A stretch of 64,000 bases of DNA from Microvirga sp. Mcv34 (GTDB lineage Bacteria > Pseudomonadota > Alphaproteobacteria > Rhizobiales > Beijerinckiaceae): positions 38,466 through 102,465 of the forward strand of contig NZ_JALJRK010000012.1 in the NCBI RefSeq assembly GCF_024519725.1, read 5' to 3'. The notes below the pieces were generated by a model. It was not told where the DNA came from, ran no database searches, and saw nothing but the letters and a program-made list of their open reading frames with translations. This document shows, in pieces, positions 43,401-53,296 of the stretch (the first letter of the stretch is position 1; every line of letters begins with the position of its first letter). Made by a program: the position numbers and the translations under genes.

Positions 43401-44917
43401 GCGTGGCCTGCGGCGATTTCCGCCGCCCTTTCTTCATGGACGCCGGTGGCGAGATAAACGATGGAATCCTCGGACAGGTCGCCCTGAGCGACTTCGCCGG
43501 CGACGCGCCCGTTGCGCATCACGACAACCCGGTGGCACAGGCCGATCAGCTCCTGCATCTCGGACGAGATGACGACGACGGCGCGGCCTTCGGCAGCGAG
43601 CGAGGCGATAAAGCGGTAGATCTGCTCCTTGGTGCCGATGTCGACGCCGCGCGTCGGCTCGTCGATGATGACGATGCGCGGCTCCACCAGCATCATCTTG
43701 GCGAGCAGGAGCTTTTGCTGGTTGCCGCCGGACAGCTGTCCAGCGAGAAGGTCGCGGCGGCGGGTGCGGATGTCGAAATCCTTGATCGCCTTGTCGAGCG
43801 CCTGCTCCTCGCCGCTTCCATCGAGGAAGGAGCCGCGGCTGAACTTCTCCAGGGCCGCCAATGTCAGGTTCATACGAAGGTTCTGCTGCAGCAGCAGGCC
43901 TTTGCCCTTCCGGTCCTCGGAGAGGTAGACGATGCCCGCTTCCATCGCCTCACGGGCGTCGCGGAAGCGAGCCTGCCGGCCGTCGAGGGTGATGGTCCCG
44001 TGTCCGGGGCGAAGGCCCACGAGGGCTTCGAACAATTCGGTGCGGCCCGCCCCGATGAGGCCGCCGAAGCCGAGGATCTCCCCGCGATGGAGGGTGAAGG
44101 AGGCGTTCTCCACATAGCCCGGCACGGCCATATCGCGCACGGTGAGAAGCGGCTGGTCGGAGGCGGTGGCGGGTTTTTCCGGATAGAGCTTGGACATGTC
44201 GCGGCCGACCATGAGGCGCGCCATCTCAAGCGGTTCCAATCCGTCGATGTCGCGCGTCGCCACGTGGCGGCCGTCGCGCAAAACGGTGACGCGATCGGCA
44301 ATCGCTTTCACCTCGTTCAAACGATGCGAGATGTAGAGCACCGCCACGCCCTGTGCGCGCAGCTTGCGGATGATCGTGAACAGGCTCTCGGCCTCGATGG
44401 GCGTGAGCACCGCGGTCGGCTCGTCGAAGGCGACGACCTTATGCGGTACGAGCAGCGCGCGGGCGATCTGTACCAGCTGCCGGTCGGCGATGGACAGGCG
44501 GCCGACCTCCCGGTCGGGGTCGATCCGGGTGCCGAGATCACGCAGGATGGATCGCGTCCGCTCGCGCATGGCCTTGTCGTCGACGAAGCCGAAACGCTTG
44601 ATCTCGCGGCCGAGAAACAGGTTCTGCGCCACCGTCAGGTCGGGCGCGAGAAGGATCTCCTGGTGCACGAGAACGATGCCGTGGCTCTCCGCATCCACCG
44701 GACCCGAGAAGGTGATCGGCCGGCCGTTCAGGTGCAGGCTGCCCTTCGTCGGCGCGATGTGGCCCGAGAGGACGCGCATCAGGGTGGACTTTCCGGCCCC
44801 GTTCTCGCCGATGACCGCATGGACCTCGCCGGGCTTCAGATCCAGCGAAATGCCACTCAGGACCTCGATGGGTCCGAAGGATTTCGAGATGTTCTCGGCG
44901 CGAAGAACTGATTCCAT
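43397..44917 (-). CDS. Sugar ABC transporter ATPase (RbsA family, two nucleotide-binding domains)
   Basis: Fused double ATPase of 506 residues. The first domain has Walker A GENGAGKST, a signature as LSIADRQLVQIA and Walker B VVAFDEPTAV. The second domain has the altered Walker A GLIGAGRTE, LSGGNQQK and RIVIIDEPTRG. This asymmetry is normal for RbsA/MglA-type proteins. It is the first gene of the operon, with a 254-base divergent region shared with the LacI gene. Confidence 0.95.
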   Translation of the reverse strand: MESVLRAENISKSFGPIEVLSGISLDLKPGEVHAVIGENGAGKSTLMRVLSGHIAPTKGSLHLNGRPITFSGPVDAESHGIVLVHQEILLAPDLTVAQNLFLGREIKRFGFVDDKAMRERTRSILRDLGTRIDPDREVGRLSIADRQLVQIARALLVPHKVVAFDEPTAVLTPIEAESLFTIIRKLRAQGVAVLYISHRLNEVKAIADRVTVLRDGRHVATRDIDGLEPLEMARLMVGRDMSKLYPEKPATASDQPLLTVRDMAVPGYVENASFTLHRGEILGFGGLIGAGRTELFEALVGLRPGHGTITLDGRQARFRDAREAMEAGIVYLSEDRKGKGLLLQQNLRMNLTLAALEKFSRGSFLDGSGEEQALDKAIKDFDIRTRRRDLLAGQLSGGNQQKLLLAKMMLVEPRIVIIDEPTRGVDIGTKEQIYRFIASLAAEGRAVVVISSEMQELIGLCHRVVVMRNGRVAGEVAQGDLSEDSIVYLATGVHEERAAEIAAGHA

Positions 44918-44989
44918 GAACGGCTCCAGATGAGCGGCATCACTCGCTTCCGCTTGGGGAAGACGATCATCGAAGGGATGCGGTGCTGA

Positions 44990-45016
44990 TCAGCTGGACG
45001 TGGCGCGGGCTGGCAT
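44990..45016 (-). CDS. Possible 8-residue leader peptide
   Basis: An ATG at 45016 preceded by a perfect AGGAGG (6-base spacer) opens an 8-codon frame, MPARATSS, stopping 72 bases before the ATPase gene. The Shine-Dalgarno is better than that of the ATPase gene itself. It could be a regulatory upstream ORF or a chance match; no stretch of one amino acid suggests classical attenuation. Confidence 0.3.
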   Translation of the reverse strand: MPARATSS

Positions 45017-45098
45017 TGGTTTCCTCCTGGATTGTCGCTTTGTCCTCTTGGCGGGACTATTCACGATGTAGGGTGATCGACGGGCGCGACAACGGCCG

Positions 45099-45116
45099 CA
45101 TGTAATCGATTACATG
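45099..45116. promoter_or_regulatory. LacI-type operator, 18-bp perfect palindrome
   Basis: CATGTAATCGATTACATG lies in the divergent region between the sugar ABC operon and the lacI-like gene. The central CG and the even-length palindrome fit LacI/GalR-family operators. It should control the importer operon and probably the regulator itself. Confidence 0.85.
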
Positions 45117-45171
45117 AAACTTTACCGAAACCCCGGCTTCTGTCAAACAGAACCATCGTAGGGGGAGGTTC

Positions 45172-46230
45172 ATGGACGACATCGGGCACAAGGACGGGTC
45201 GGGGTCTGAGGCCATTTCCGTCCGCGCGACGCGGATCCAGGATGTCGCCAAGCTCGCGGACGTCTCGACCGCGACGGTCAGCCGGGCCCTTGCGACCCCG
45301 GAGCGGGTATCGCCCGAGGCCCGTGCGCGGGTCCTGGAGGCCATCGCCAAGACCGGCTACGTGCCCAACCCCGCCGCGCGCACCTTGCGCTCTCAGAAGA
45401 CCTACATGGTCCTGGTCGTCCTGCCCGACCTCGCGAACACGTTCTTTTCCAAGATCCTGCGGGGTATCGAGGAAACCCTCTTCGAGGCCGGATACGGCAT
45501 GATCATCGGCGATCTCGACGGCTCGCCCGAGAAGGAGGCGCATTTCGCCGCCTTCACGGCAGCTGGCCGAGTCGACGGTGCGATCCTCCTGAACGGCCAC
45601 CTGTTCGGGCAGAGCCGCGGAGGCGAAGGAATCTCGGCCCGCATCACGATTCCGCTCGTGGCGCTCTGCGAGAGCATTCCCGGCGCCGACATCCCGCAGA
45701 TCGAGATTGACAACCGCGCCGCCGCCTCCCGCATGACCCAGCATTTGGCCTCCCTGGGCCATCGCAGCATTGCCTATGTGAGCGGTCCCGCGAGCAACAT
45801 CCTAGAACGCGAGCGATTCCAGGGCTTCAAGGATGGTCTGGCGGCCTCCGGCCTGCCGTTCGAGCCGGTCCAGGTCATTCCCGGAGACTACACCATCGAG
45901 GCGGGCGTGAGAGCGGGGCGGGATATCGTCGCGCGCCGGGACCGCCCGACGGCCGTGTTCTGCACCAGCGACGAGATGGCCATCGGGCTGATGCGCACCC
46001 TCTTTTCCGCCGGGCTCCGGGTTCCGGACGACATTTCGGTGGCCGGTTTCGACGATATTGACTTCGCCGTCGTGGCCGAGCCGTCGCTGACCACGATCCG
46101 CCAGCCGCGGCGGGAGCTGGGACAGGCTGCGGCATCGGCTCTGATCGATCTTTTGCAGGGGCGGCCGTCGCCCAAGCGGATCAGACTGGAGACGGAGTTG
46201 GTGATCCGGGACAGCGTGGCGCCGCTTTGA
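45172..46230 (+). CDS. LacI-family transcriptional regulator of the sugar operon
   Basis: Regulator of 352 residues. The HTH and hinge helix (about 20-75) read TRIQDVAKLADVSTATVSRALATPERVSPEARARVLEAIAKTGYVPNPAARTLRSQKT. The effector domain includes VLVVLPDLANTFFSKILRGIEE and VAGFDDIDFAVVAEPSLTTIRQP. The start is supported by GGGGGAGG just upstream. It is transcribed divergently from the importer operon; with the palindrome between them it is almost certainly the local repressor. Confidence 0.93.
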   Translation: MDDIGHKDGSGSEAISVRATRIQDVAKLADVSTATVSRALATPERVSPEARARVLEAIAKTGYVPNPAARTLRSQKTYMVLVVLPDLANTFFSKILRGIEETLFEAGYGMIIGDLDGSPEKEAHFAAFTAAGRVDGAILLNGHLFGQSRGGEGISARITIPLVALCESIPGADIPQIEIDNRAAASRMTQHLASLGHRSIAYVSGPASNILERERFQGFKDGLAASGLPFEPVQVIPGDYTIEAGVRAGRDIVARRDRPTAVFCTSDEMAIGLMRTLFSAGLRVPDDISVAGFDDIDFAVVAEPSLTTIRQPRRELGQAAASALIDLLQGRPSPKRIRLETELVIRDSVAPL

Positions 46231-46236
46231 ACCCGT

Positions 46237-46614
46237 TCAGAAGATCGAGACGGCGCCCACGAACAGGACGAGCACCAGGCCGATGAAGCCGACGAAGGCG
46301 TAGAGGGCCTTGCGCGAATCCTGGTGGGCATAGCTGTCCTTTTCGGCGCCTTCCTTCCAGCGCACGGAGGATTCCTGATGGCGGGCCTGATCAACCTGCG
46401 CCGGTGTCGGCGGCGTTCCGGCGGCCTCGTCGTCGGAACCCAACGGGGAGAGGCCCGGGTCGAACACCTGGGTCTTGTCGCCCGTGCGGCCGCTGTCGAT
46501 GTCACCCTTCAACTGCGCGGTGGTCGAGCCCTCGGTCAGAGGCGGCGCATCCATAGGCTTGATCGTGCGCGTCGGCGGAATGTCGGCATGATGATTGTCT
46601 GAACGGGTGGACAT
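46237..46614 (-). CDS. Small C-terminally anchored membrane protein
   Basis: Hypothetical protein of 125 residues. It has a hydrophilic, Asp/Thr/Pro-rich N-terminal part (1-100) and a single C-terminal helix (YAFVGFIGLVLVLFVGAVSIF), a tail-anchor layout. GGGAG precedes the ATG by 7 bases. No known family recognised. A solid intrinsic terminator lies about 90 bases upstream on the same strand, so the gene may be under leader control or have its own promoter close by. Confidence 0.7.
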   Translation of the reverse strand: MSTRSDNHHADIPPTRTIKPMDAPPLTEGSTTAQLKGDIDSGRTGDKTQVFDPGLSPLGSDDEAAGTPPTPAQVDQARHQESSVRWKEGAEKDSYAHQDSRKALYAFVGFIGLVLVLFVGAVSIF

Positions 46615-46959
46615 CTGATTCTCCCGGGCTCCGTTGGAGGGGAAACCATCGGGATTCCGGGATGTTCCGGTCCTGAGACGCCTCAGGGATCCTGACTTCG
46701 GGCAAGAAAAAAGGCCGTTGTTGCCAACGGCCCGAAGTTTAGGGAGGAAACGCCCAAGAAGGGCAGCAACGCTGCGACGCCAATCGCCGTGTTGCATTGC
46801 AAGAAGTAAGGGGTCGGAAGGCCCGTTTCAAGACCAAAAGGTCAGCATCATTGCCCAATTTTTCGCCGCCCTGAAACCTGCGGTTTTTCAAGCATTACTG
46901 GACATGGAACAGGCGGCCGTGGACAAAATGCAGGCAGCGAGATTGCTACGAGGTCCTAT
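46615..46959. other. Gene-free region holding an orphan terminator
   Basis: 345 bases with no convincing protein gene. It contains the minus-strand terminator at 46707-46732. Any minus-strand transcript ending there would start between about 46780 and 46950, so a small RNA or an attenuated leader for the 46614 gene is possible. The promoter of the plus-strand VOC gene should also be here. Confidence 0.45.
46707..46732 (-). terminator. Orphan intrinsic terminator upstream of the 125-residue protein gene
   Basis: GGCCGTTG/CAACGGCC stem (46713-46720 and 46725-46732, 4-base loop), followed on the minus strand by six T (46707-46712). The structure is textbook, but no minus-strand gene precedes it. 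Confidence 0.8.
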
Positions 46960-47373
46960 ATGCCCACGCTCAACGCCGTTCTCGAGACCGCGCTCTATGT
47001 CGACGACCTGGCGCGGGCGCGCGCCTTCTATGAGGATGATCTCGGCCTGAGAGTGCTTTTCGGCAATGCGCGCATGTATGCCTTCGACGTGGCCGGTAAG
47101 AGTGTGCTGCTGATCTTCCTGCGCGGTGCGTCGCGGCAGGACATGCCCACGCCCGGCGGGACGATCCCCGGCCATGACGGGCGGGGGCCACTGCATATCG
47201 GCTTCGCCGTTTCGGCCGATGAGCTGCCGGCGTGGGAGAAACGGCTCCAGGAGCGCCATATCCCCATCGAGAGCCGAACGACCTGGTCCCGCGGCGGGAC
47301 CAGCGTCTATTTCCGGGATCCCGACGGCCACCTTCTCGAACTGGCGACGCCGGGACTCTGGGAAACCTACTAA
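46960..47373 (+). CDS. VOC-superfamily (glyoxalase/bleomycin-resistance) protein
   Basis: Metal-dependent VOC-fold protein of 137 residues with two beta-alpha-beta-beta-beta modules. Seen are ETALYVDDLARARAFYEDDLGLRV, HIGFAVSADELPAWEKRLQERHI and FRDPDGHLLELATPGLWE. The first-module His common in this superfamily is absent (AVLETALYV), while HIGFAV and the LLELATP Glu are present. The substrate is unknown. It is convergent with pgm, 5 bases apart. Confidence 0.88.
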   Translation: MPTLNAVLETALYVDDLARARAFYEDDLGLRVLFGNARMYAFDVAGKSVLLIFLRGASRQDMPTPGGTIPGHDGRGPLHIGFAVSADELPAWEKRLQERHIPIESRTTWSRGGTSVYFRDPDGHLLELATPGLWETY

Positions 47374-47378
47374 CCGCG

Positions 47379-49019
<1,641 letters not shown>

Positions 49020-49177
49020 TCACTTCCTTGAGGCGGCCCCGTCGGGGCCAGTTCTCGAAATCCTTTGTCGATCCCGGAGGGGATCACGGACCATTCTAGG
49101 GTCACTCGGGGCAGATGCCACTGCCAAGATGAAGGCAGGATGAAAGATCCGGTAACCGGCAGGAAGGAGCTGCCACA

Positions 49178-49214
49178 TTCCCTGGCAGGCCTGTCACCAG
49201 GACCTGCCAGGGAA
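49178..49214. terminator. Hairpin 3' of the 84-residue protein gene
   Basis: Perfect 12-bp arms (49178-49189 and 49203-49214) with a 13-base loop, 15 bases past the stop. No T-run on either strand, so it is a weak terminator or a stabilising 3' end. Confidence 0.5.
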
Positions 49215-49228
49215 GGCCGAGAGGAGGT

Positions 49229-49483
49229 TTAAGGATTGTTGCCGCCGGACGGCCGCTTGGGCGCTTGGCCCGGATCGGTGCCCTGCGGAGCGTCGCCGGC
49301 CGGCTTCACCTCGTCCGGGTCGGACACGCTCTTGTTCACCGGCTCGCGAGCCGGCTCGTCCTGGGGCGGAGGACCGGCCACGGCCGAGCCGCCCATGTAG
49401 GAGGGTGGGTCGCTGGCCGGGAAGGAATATTCCGAGCCGGCATCGACCAGTTCGTCTTCTTCTTTTTTCACGCCCATCGTCAT
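49229..49483 (-). CDS. Small SFPASDPP-motif protein
   Basis: Acidic, Pro-rich, probably disordered protein of 84 residues. The segment DELVDAGSEYSFPASDPPSYMGG matches a widespread small alphaproteobacterial family with the conserved (E)xSFPASDPPSW/Y core, whose function is unknown. AGGAG precedes the ATG. MGVKKEEDE (residue 3) is an alternative start. Confidence 0.8.
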   Translation of the reverse strand: MTMGVKKEEDELVDAGSEYSFPASDPPSYMGGSAVAGPPPQDEPAREPVNKSVSDPDEVKPAGDAPQGTDPGQAPKRPSGGNNP

Positions 49484-49675
49484 CTCCTGTCTTGGCGAGG
49501 CTTTGCATGCTCAAGAAGAGAATGCAGGCGGTGCCGCCGTGTTCAGGCGCGGCGGTAAAAAACCGGATGGGTCACGCCCTAGGCCTCAACTTAGGTCGGC
49601 CTTGTGGCGGGTGACACGCTATCTCCCGCCGGTCGCACAAGCCCTCATAACGGTATCGATTCCCGGGAGAACGCC

Positions 49676-50659
49676 ATGAATCCGACCCGCCGCACCCTCC
49701 TCAAGACCCTGGCCGCCGGGTCCGCCGCTGCCCTGGCGCCCTGGCCGGGCTTCGCGCAATCGGCCTATCCTACGAGGCCCGTGCGGGTGATCGTGCCCTA
49801 TGCGGCCGGCGGGGGAACGGATTTCTTCGCCCGGCTCGTCTTCGGCGCCATGGGCGAGAAGCTCGGCCAGCAATTCGTCATCGAGAACAAGCCCGGCGCC
49901 GGGACCAATATCGGGGCCGACACGGTGGCCCGCGCGGAGCCCGACGGCTATACGCTGCTCCTGGGCGATACGGCCACCTTCGCGACGAACCGCACGCTCT
50001 ACAGGAAGCTCTCCTTCGACCCGTACAAGGATTTCGCCCCGATCTCCCTGTCCGGACGCTTCGCCCTGGTGCTCCTCGTCAATACGAACAGGCTGCCGGT
50101 AAAATCGGTTCAGGAACTCGTGGCCGAGGCGAAGAAGAATCCCGGCAAGATCAACTACGCGACGCCGGGACTGGGCAGCCCGTTCCATCTGGCCACGGAG
50201 CTGCTCTCCCAGGGGGCCGGGATCAAGCTCACCCATGTGCCGTACCGGGGCGCTGCGCCGGCCGTCCAGGATCTGGTCGCCGGGCAGGTCGACATGATGT
50301 TTATCGATTTCGCCACGGCTCGCTCGCAGCTTTCCGGCCCGATCAAGGCGATCGCCGTGGCATCGCCGCAGGAATTCGCGGGGCTTCCCGGCGTGCCGCC
50401 AGTGGCGGCCGATCAGCCGGGCTTCGAGGCCTGGGCCTGGCAGGGCTTCGTTGCGCCGGCCGGCACTCCGTCGGAGATCATCGCCAAGCTCAACGACACC
50501 TATCGCAGCGTGGTCGCCAATGCGGAGATCCGCGACAAGCTGGTCGGCGCCGGCATCGACGTGCTCCAGGGCTCTCCCGCCGAGATGGCCGCCTACATGC
50601 AGGAGGAGGGGGCCAAGTGGGAGAAGGTGATCCGGACGGCCAACATCACGCTGGAATGA
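49676..50659 (+). CDS. Bug/TctC-family substrate-binding protein (solitary)
   Basis: Periplasmic binding protein of 327 residues of the tripartite tricarboxylate transporter type. The signal (MNPTRRTLLKTLAAGSAAALAPWPGFAQS) has a twin-Arg-like RR. Family segments are YPTRPVRVIVPYAAGGGTDFFARL, NKPGAGTNIGADTVARAEPDGYTLL and LTHVPYRGAAPAVQDLVAGQVDMMF. No TctA/TctB membrane genes are nearby; orphan Bug proteins are common and may act with distant transporters or as sensors. The ATG at 49676 gives the signal peptide. Confidence 0.92.
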   Translation: MNPTRRTLLKTLAAGSAAALAPWPGFAQSAYPTRPVRVIVPYAAGGGTDFFARLVFGAMGEKLGQQFVIENKPGAGTNIGADTVARAEPDGYTLLLGDTATFATNRTLYRKLSFDPYKDFAPISLSGRFALVLLVNTNRLPVKSVQELVAEAKKNPGKINYATPGLGSPFHLATELLSQGAGIKLTHVPYRGAAPAVQDLVAGQVDMMFIDFATARSQLSGPIKAIAVASPQEFAGLPGVPPVAADQPGFEAWAWQGFVAPAGTPSEIIAKLNDTYRSVVANAEIRDKLVGAGIDVLQGSPAEMAAYMQEEGAKWEKVIRTANITLE

Positions 50660-50686
50660 GCCTTCACCTCAGATCTTCAGATCACG

Positions 50687-51484
50687 TCAGTTCCGGTCCC
50701 AGCGATACATCCCGCGCTCGCCCTCCTGGCAGCTGACGGGCGGCTCCGCCTGGACCTTCTGGATCAGCGATGGAGCGGAGAGGGCGGCGATTTCGCGGAT
50801 GATCTTCGTGCGGATGGCGTCGGCGAATTGGTGGCGCTCCCGCACGGGGACGAGGAACGCGCCTTCGCCTCCGATGACGCAGGATTTGTAGTAGAGGTCG
50901 AGGTTCTCCATGTCGCCGAATCCCGTCGGGCGTTTGAGCATGATGGGAAGGCCGTTGATGGTGATGCCCTTCGCGACGGCCTCGTCGCGGGCGGCCGTGA
51001 CGCTCCGTCCGCTGCTGTTGGGCCCGTCGCCCGAGATGTCGATGACGCGGCGGATGGGCTCGACGCCGGTCTGCTCCAGCAGCTTGGCGCCGAAGTCGAT
51101 GGCGCCGGAGATCGACGTGCGCCGCAGGCGGCCGATCGGATTGTCGTGCAGGCTGTCGGCGAATTTCACGGCGGCATCCGGGCCGTCGATCACGGTCCAG
51201 GGCACGATCACGCGCTGGTAATCCACGCCCGACCATTCGAAATAGGTCACGATGATCCGGCCCACCATGCCGTTCCTGATGGCGTCGTGCACCTGAGGCG
51301 AGCGGAAGGCTTCGATGAAGCCCTGGCGCTGAAGCTCCTGCTCGTCCGGATCCATGGAGCGGGACACGTCCACGGCGAGGACGAGCGCGACGTCCACCTC
51401 CGTTTCCGCCCTGGCCGGGGAGGCGGGCAGCCAGAGCGACGCCGCCATGAGGGCCGCGATCATGCTGAGACGCCTGAAATCCAT
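50687..51484 (-). CDS. DUF1194 secreted VWA-like protein
   Basis: Exported protein of 265 residues with a signal peptide (MDFRRLSMIAALMAASLWLPASPARA, cleavage near 26). The von Willebrand A-like domain of the DUF1194 family follows, with the metal-site motif DVSRSM (about 39-44), a conserved Thr in RRTSISGAIDFG and ISGDGPNSSGR. The C-terminus ends SCQEGERGMYRWDRN. Function unknown; protein-protein adhesion or assembly is typical for the fold. Confidence 0.85.
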   Translation of the reverse strand: MDFRRLSMIAALMAASLWLPASPARAETEVDVALVLAVDVSRSMDPDEQELQRQGFIEAFRSPQVHDAIRNGMVGRIIVTYFEWSGVDYQRVIVPWTVIDGPDAAVKFADSLHDNPIGRLRRTSISGAIDFGAKLLEQTGVEPIRRVIDISGDGPNSSGRSVTAARDEAVAKGITINGLPIMLKRPTGFGDMENLDLYYKSCVIGGEGAFLVPVRERHQFADAIRTKIIREIAALSAPSLIQKVQAEPPVSCQEGERGMYRWDRN

Positions 51485-51858
51485 CCCGACCTCCGTTCCG
51501 CCGATGTCCGACTCATATGTTCCCGACCCTCAGGATGAGCGAGCGCCCAGTACGGTCTGATCGCTCCCCAGAGACGCTGCTGCGCTGTTCCTCAGGATCA
51601 GGGAGGGATGAGGCGAAGTGCCAGGAGAAGCTGACACGAATCTCCCACCGGGCAAGGTTGGATCGTCTCAGGAAGCACGCCGGAGGCCTCAATTTAGCGT
51701 GAGGAACAAGGCAGGCCGTCGCTCGGCTCCTTCGGGTTCCAGCGACCTCGTCGGCACCGAGGAGGCGGTGGCCGGTTGTCCCGCCCGCCTTATAACCCGG
51801 CCGGCGGAGATCCGCGTTCGCCGCGGTGCTCCGACCCCAGCAGAAGGTTCGCATTCGC
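51485..51858. other. 374-base divergent intergenic region
   Basis: No credible gene. It separates the divergent DUF1194 and DoxX genes and so should carry both promoters. The only dyad I noted is GTCGCT/AGCGAC (51718-51723 and 51741-51746). Confidence 0.4.
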
Positions 51859-52278
51859 ATGTCCGCCACCCTCGACCGTTGGTCGCCCCATGCCTTGGCC
51901 GTCCTGAGGATCGTCACGGCCCTGATCTTCATGGAACACGGAACGCAGAAGCTGTTCGGCTTCCCGGCCCCTCCCGAGGGAGGCGTGCCGGCGCTCTTCT
52001 CGCTGTTCGGAATCGGCGCCGTTCTCGAACTCGCCGGAGGCTTCCTGATCCTGATCGGCTTGTTCACCCGGCCCGTCGCTTTCCTGCTCGCCGGCGAGAT
52101 GGCCGTGGCCTACTGGATGTTCCATGCGCCCCAGAGCCCCTATCCGGCGCTCAACGGCGGCGACGCGGCGATCCTCTTCTGCTTCGTGTTCCTGCTCTTC
52201 GTCTTCACCGGCCCGGGCGCCTGGAGCATCGACGGAGCTAGACGGCCGGCAGGGCCGCGGCACTCGTGGGAGCGATGA
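51859..52278 (+). CDS. DoxX-family membrane protein
   Basis: Small integral membrane protein of 139 residues with four helices. DoxX features are ALAVLRIVTALIFMEHGTQKLFGFP, FSLFGIGAVLELAGGFLILIGLFTRPVAFLLAGEMAVAYWMFH and NGGDAAILFCFVFLLFVFTGPGAWSID. These proteins are tied to redox or thiosulfate-related functions in some bacteria, but nothing here fixes a role. The ATG at 51859 is the family start. Confidence 0.88.
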   Translation: MSATLDRWSPHALAVLRIVTALIFMEHGTQKLFGFPAPPEGGVPALFSLFGIGAVLELAGGFLILIGLFTRPVAFLLAGEMAVAYWMFHAPQSPYPALNGGDAAILFCFVFLLFVFTGPGAWSIDGARRPAGPRHSWER

Positions 52279-52291
52279 TTCATCACACGTC

Positions 52292-52376
52292 ATCACCGGT
52301 TTGTGCCGGTGATCCCGATCAGACAGGTGCTCCCATCCCGCACCTGTCCCGGAATCGATAAGTAAGAATTCCGGGA
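52292..52376. repeat. Three consecutive stem-loops after the DoxX gene
   Basis: Stem 1: ATCACCGG/CCGGTGAT (52292-52299, 52306-52313). Stem 2: GACAGGTGC/GCACCTGTC (52322-52330, 52340-52348). Stem 3: TCCCGGAAT/ATTCCGGGA (52347-52355, 52368-52376). All arms are perfect and 8-9 bp long. The first could terminate doxX; the rest are unexplained. Confidence 0.6.
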
Positions 52377-52546
52377 TCGCGCGCCTCACAACCCCGGCGT
52401 AACCCGGAAGAGACGGGTCACTTTCACGGGTTCTGCGATTATTCTCTGGAACGGTTTTCGAGAACCGCCCGTTTTCGATGCAGGCCCCATGACCTTTGCG
52501 TCGGAAGAGGATAAAGCGGGGCACGAAGTGTTGCGTGGAGTGGGAC

Positions 52547-52837
52547 ATGGCGGAGATCATCGCTTTCAAAGATCTCAAGAAGATTGCCGATCGGTGCGAG
52601 GTGCTGACGCTGTTCGAGCCGAAGCATTCTGCGAAATCGAAATCCCGCTCCGAGTCCAAGACTTTCGAGTTTCCGAGCTCCCGCCCGTTCATCTCCGGAA
52701 ATCTGACCGACCTGTTCGAGCAGGCGAATGCCGTTGCCATGCGGCACTACCACGGGGATCCCAAGGTGGCGGCGGTCGTCGCGGCGAAATGCATGGAGCT
52801 CATTCAGGCTTTGGAAGATCACGCTCAGCCGGAATGA
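52547..52837 (+). CDS. Small hypothetical protein
   Basis: Soluble protein of 96 residues (MAEIIAFKDLKKIADRCEVLTLFEPKHS), mostly helical by appearance. A short Ser/Lys stretch is followed by FISGNLTDLFEQANAVAMRHYHGDPKVAAVVAAKCMELIQALED. GGAG precedes the ATG by 7 bases. No family recognised. Codon usage matches its neighbours, so it is probably real. Confidence 0.6.
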   Translation: MAEIIAFKDLKKIADRCEVLTLFEPKHSAKSKSRSESKTFEFPSSRPFISGNLTDLFEQANAVAMRHYHGDPKVAAVVAAKCMELIQALEDHAQPE

Positions 52838-53296
52838 TTATTGCCCCGGCCGTCTGAGTTCGGCCGAATTGCTGTTTCTGCTCCCGCACGATCCGTTCAC
52901 GCGAATGTCAACGCGCTCATTCTCGAAACGGCGCGTATGCTGCGTCGCCGGCTGCATCGCATTCTCCATTCAGACGAGTATTGATTATCGAGGCGTGGGA
53001 CGCGAAAGGCGGCATCTGCGGCTCTCGTCCCGTGACTTCGGCAATGCGCCTTTTGTGCACCCGTGCGATGCAACGGAGACTCTTTCGGGCCTTCGTCAGG
53101 AGGAAGAGTTACCCCTTCGTGGGCCGTAGTATCAAGGAACTAATGCCTGTAGGGATGGTTGTTGCCACGCTCGATCCGTTTGGGATCGGCTGAATGGATC
53201 GGACTCCTTTCGACCAAGGCATATCGCCTCGTGTCGTATGCGGACGGTGTCACGATCTTGTTCGACATACCGCTGAACGAATGGGGGCCAGCACAT
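52838..53296. other. 459-base region before the LuxR-type gene
   Basis: I see no protein gene with family resemblance or a good ribosome-binding site. The LuxR frame stays open back to 53159 with non-ATG starts, so a longer N-terminus for that protein cannot be excluded. A small CGATCC/GGATCG dyad lies at 53172-53188. Confidence 0.4.
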
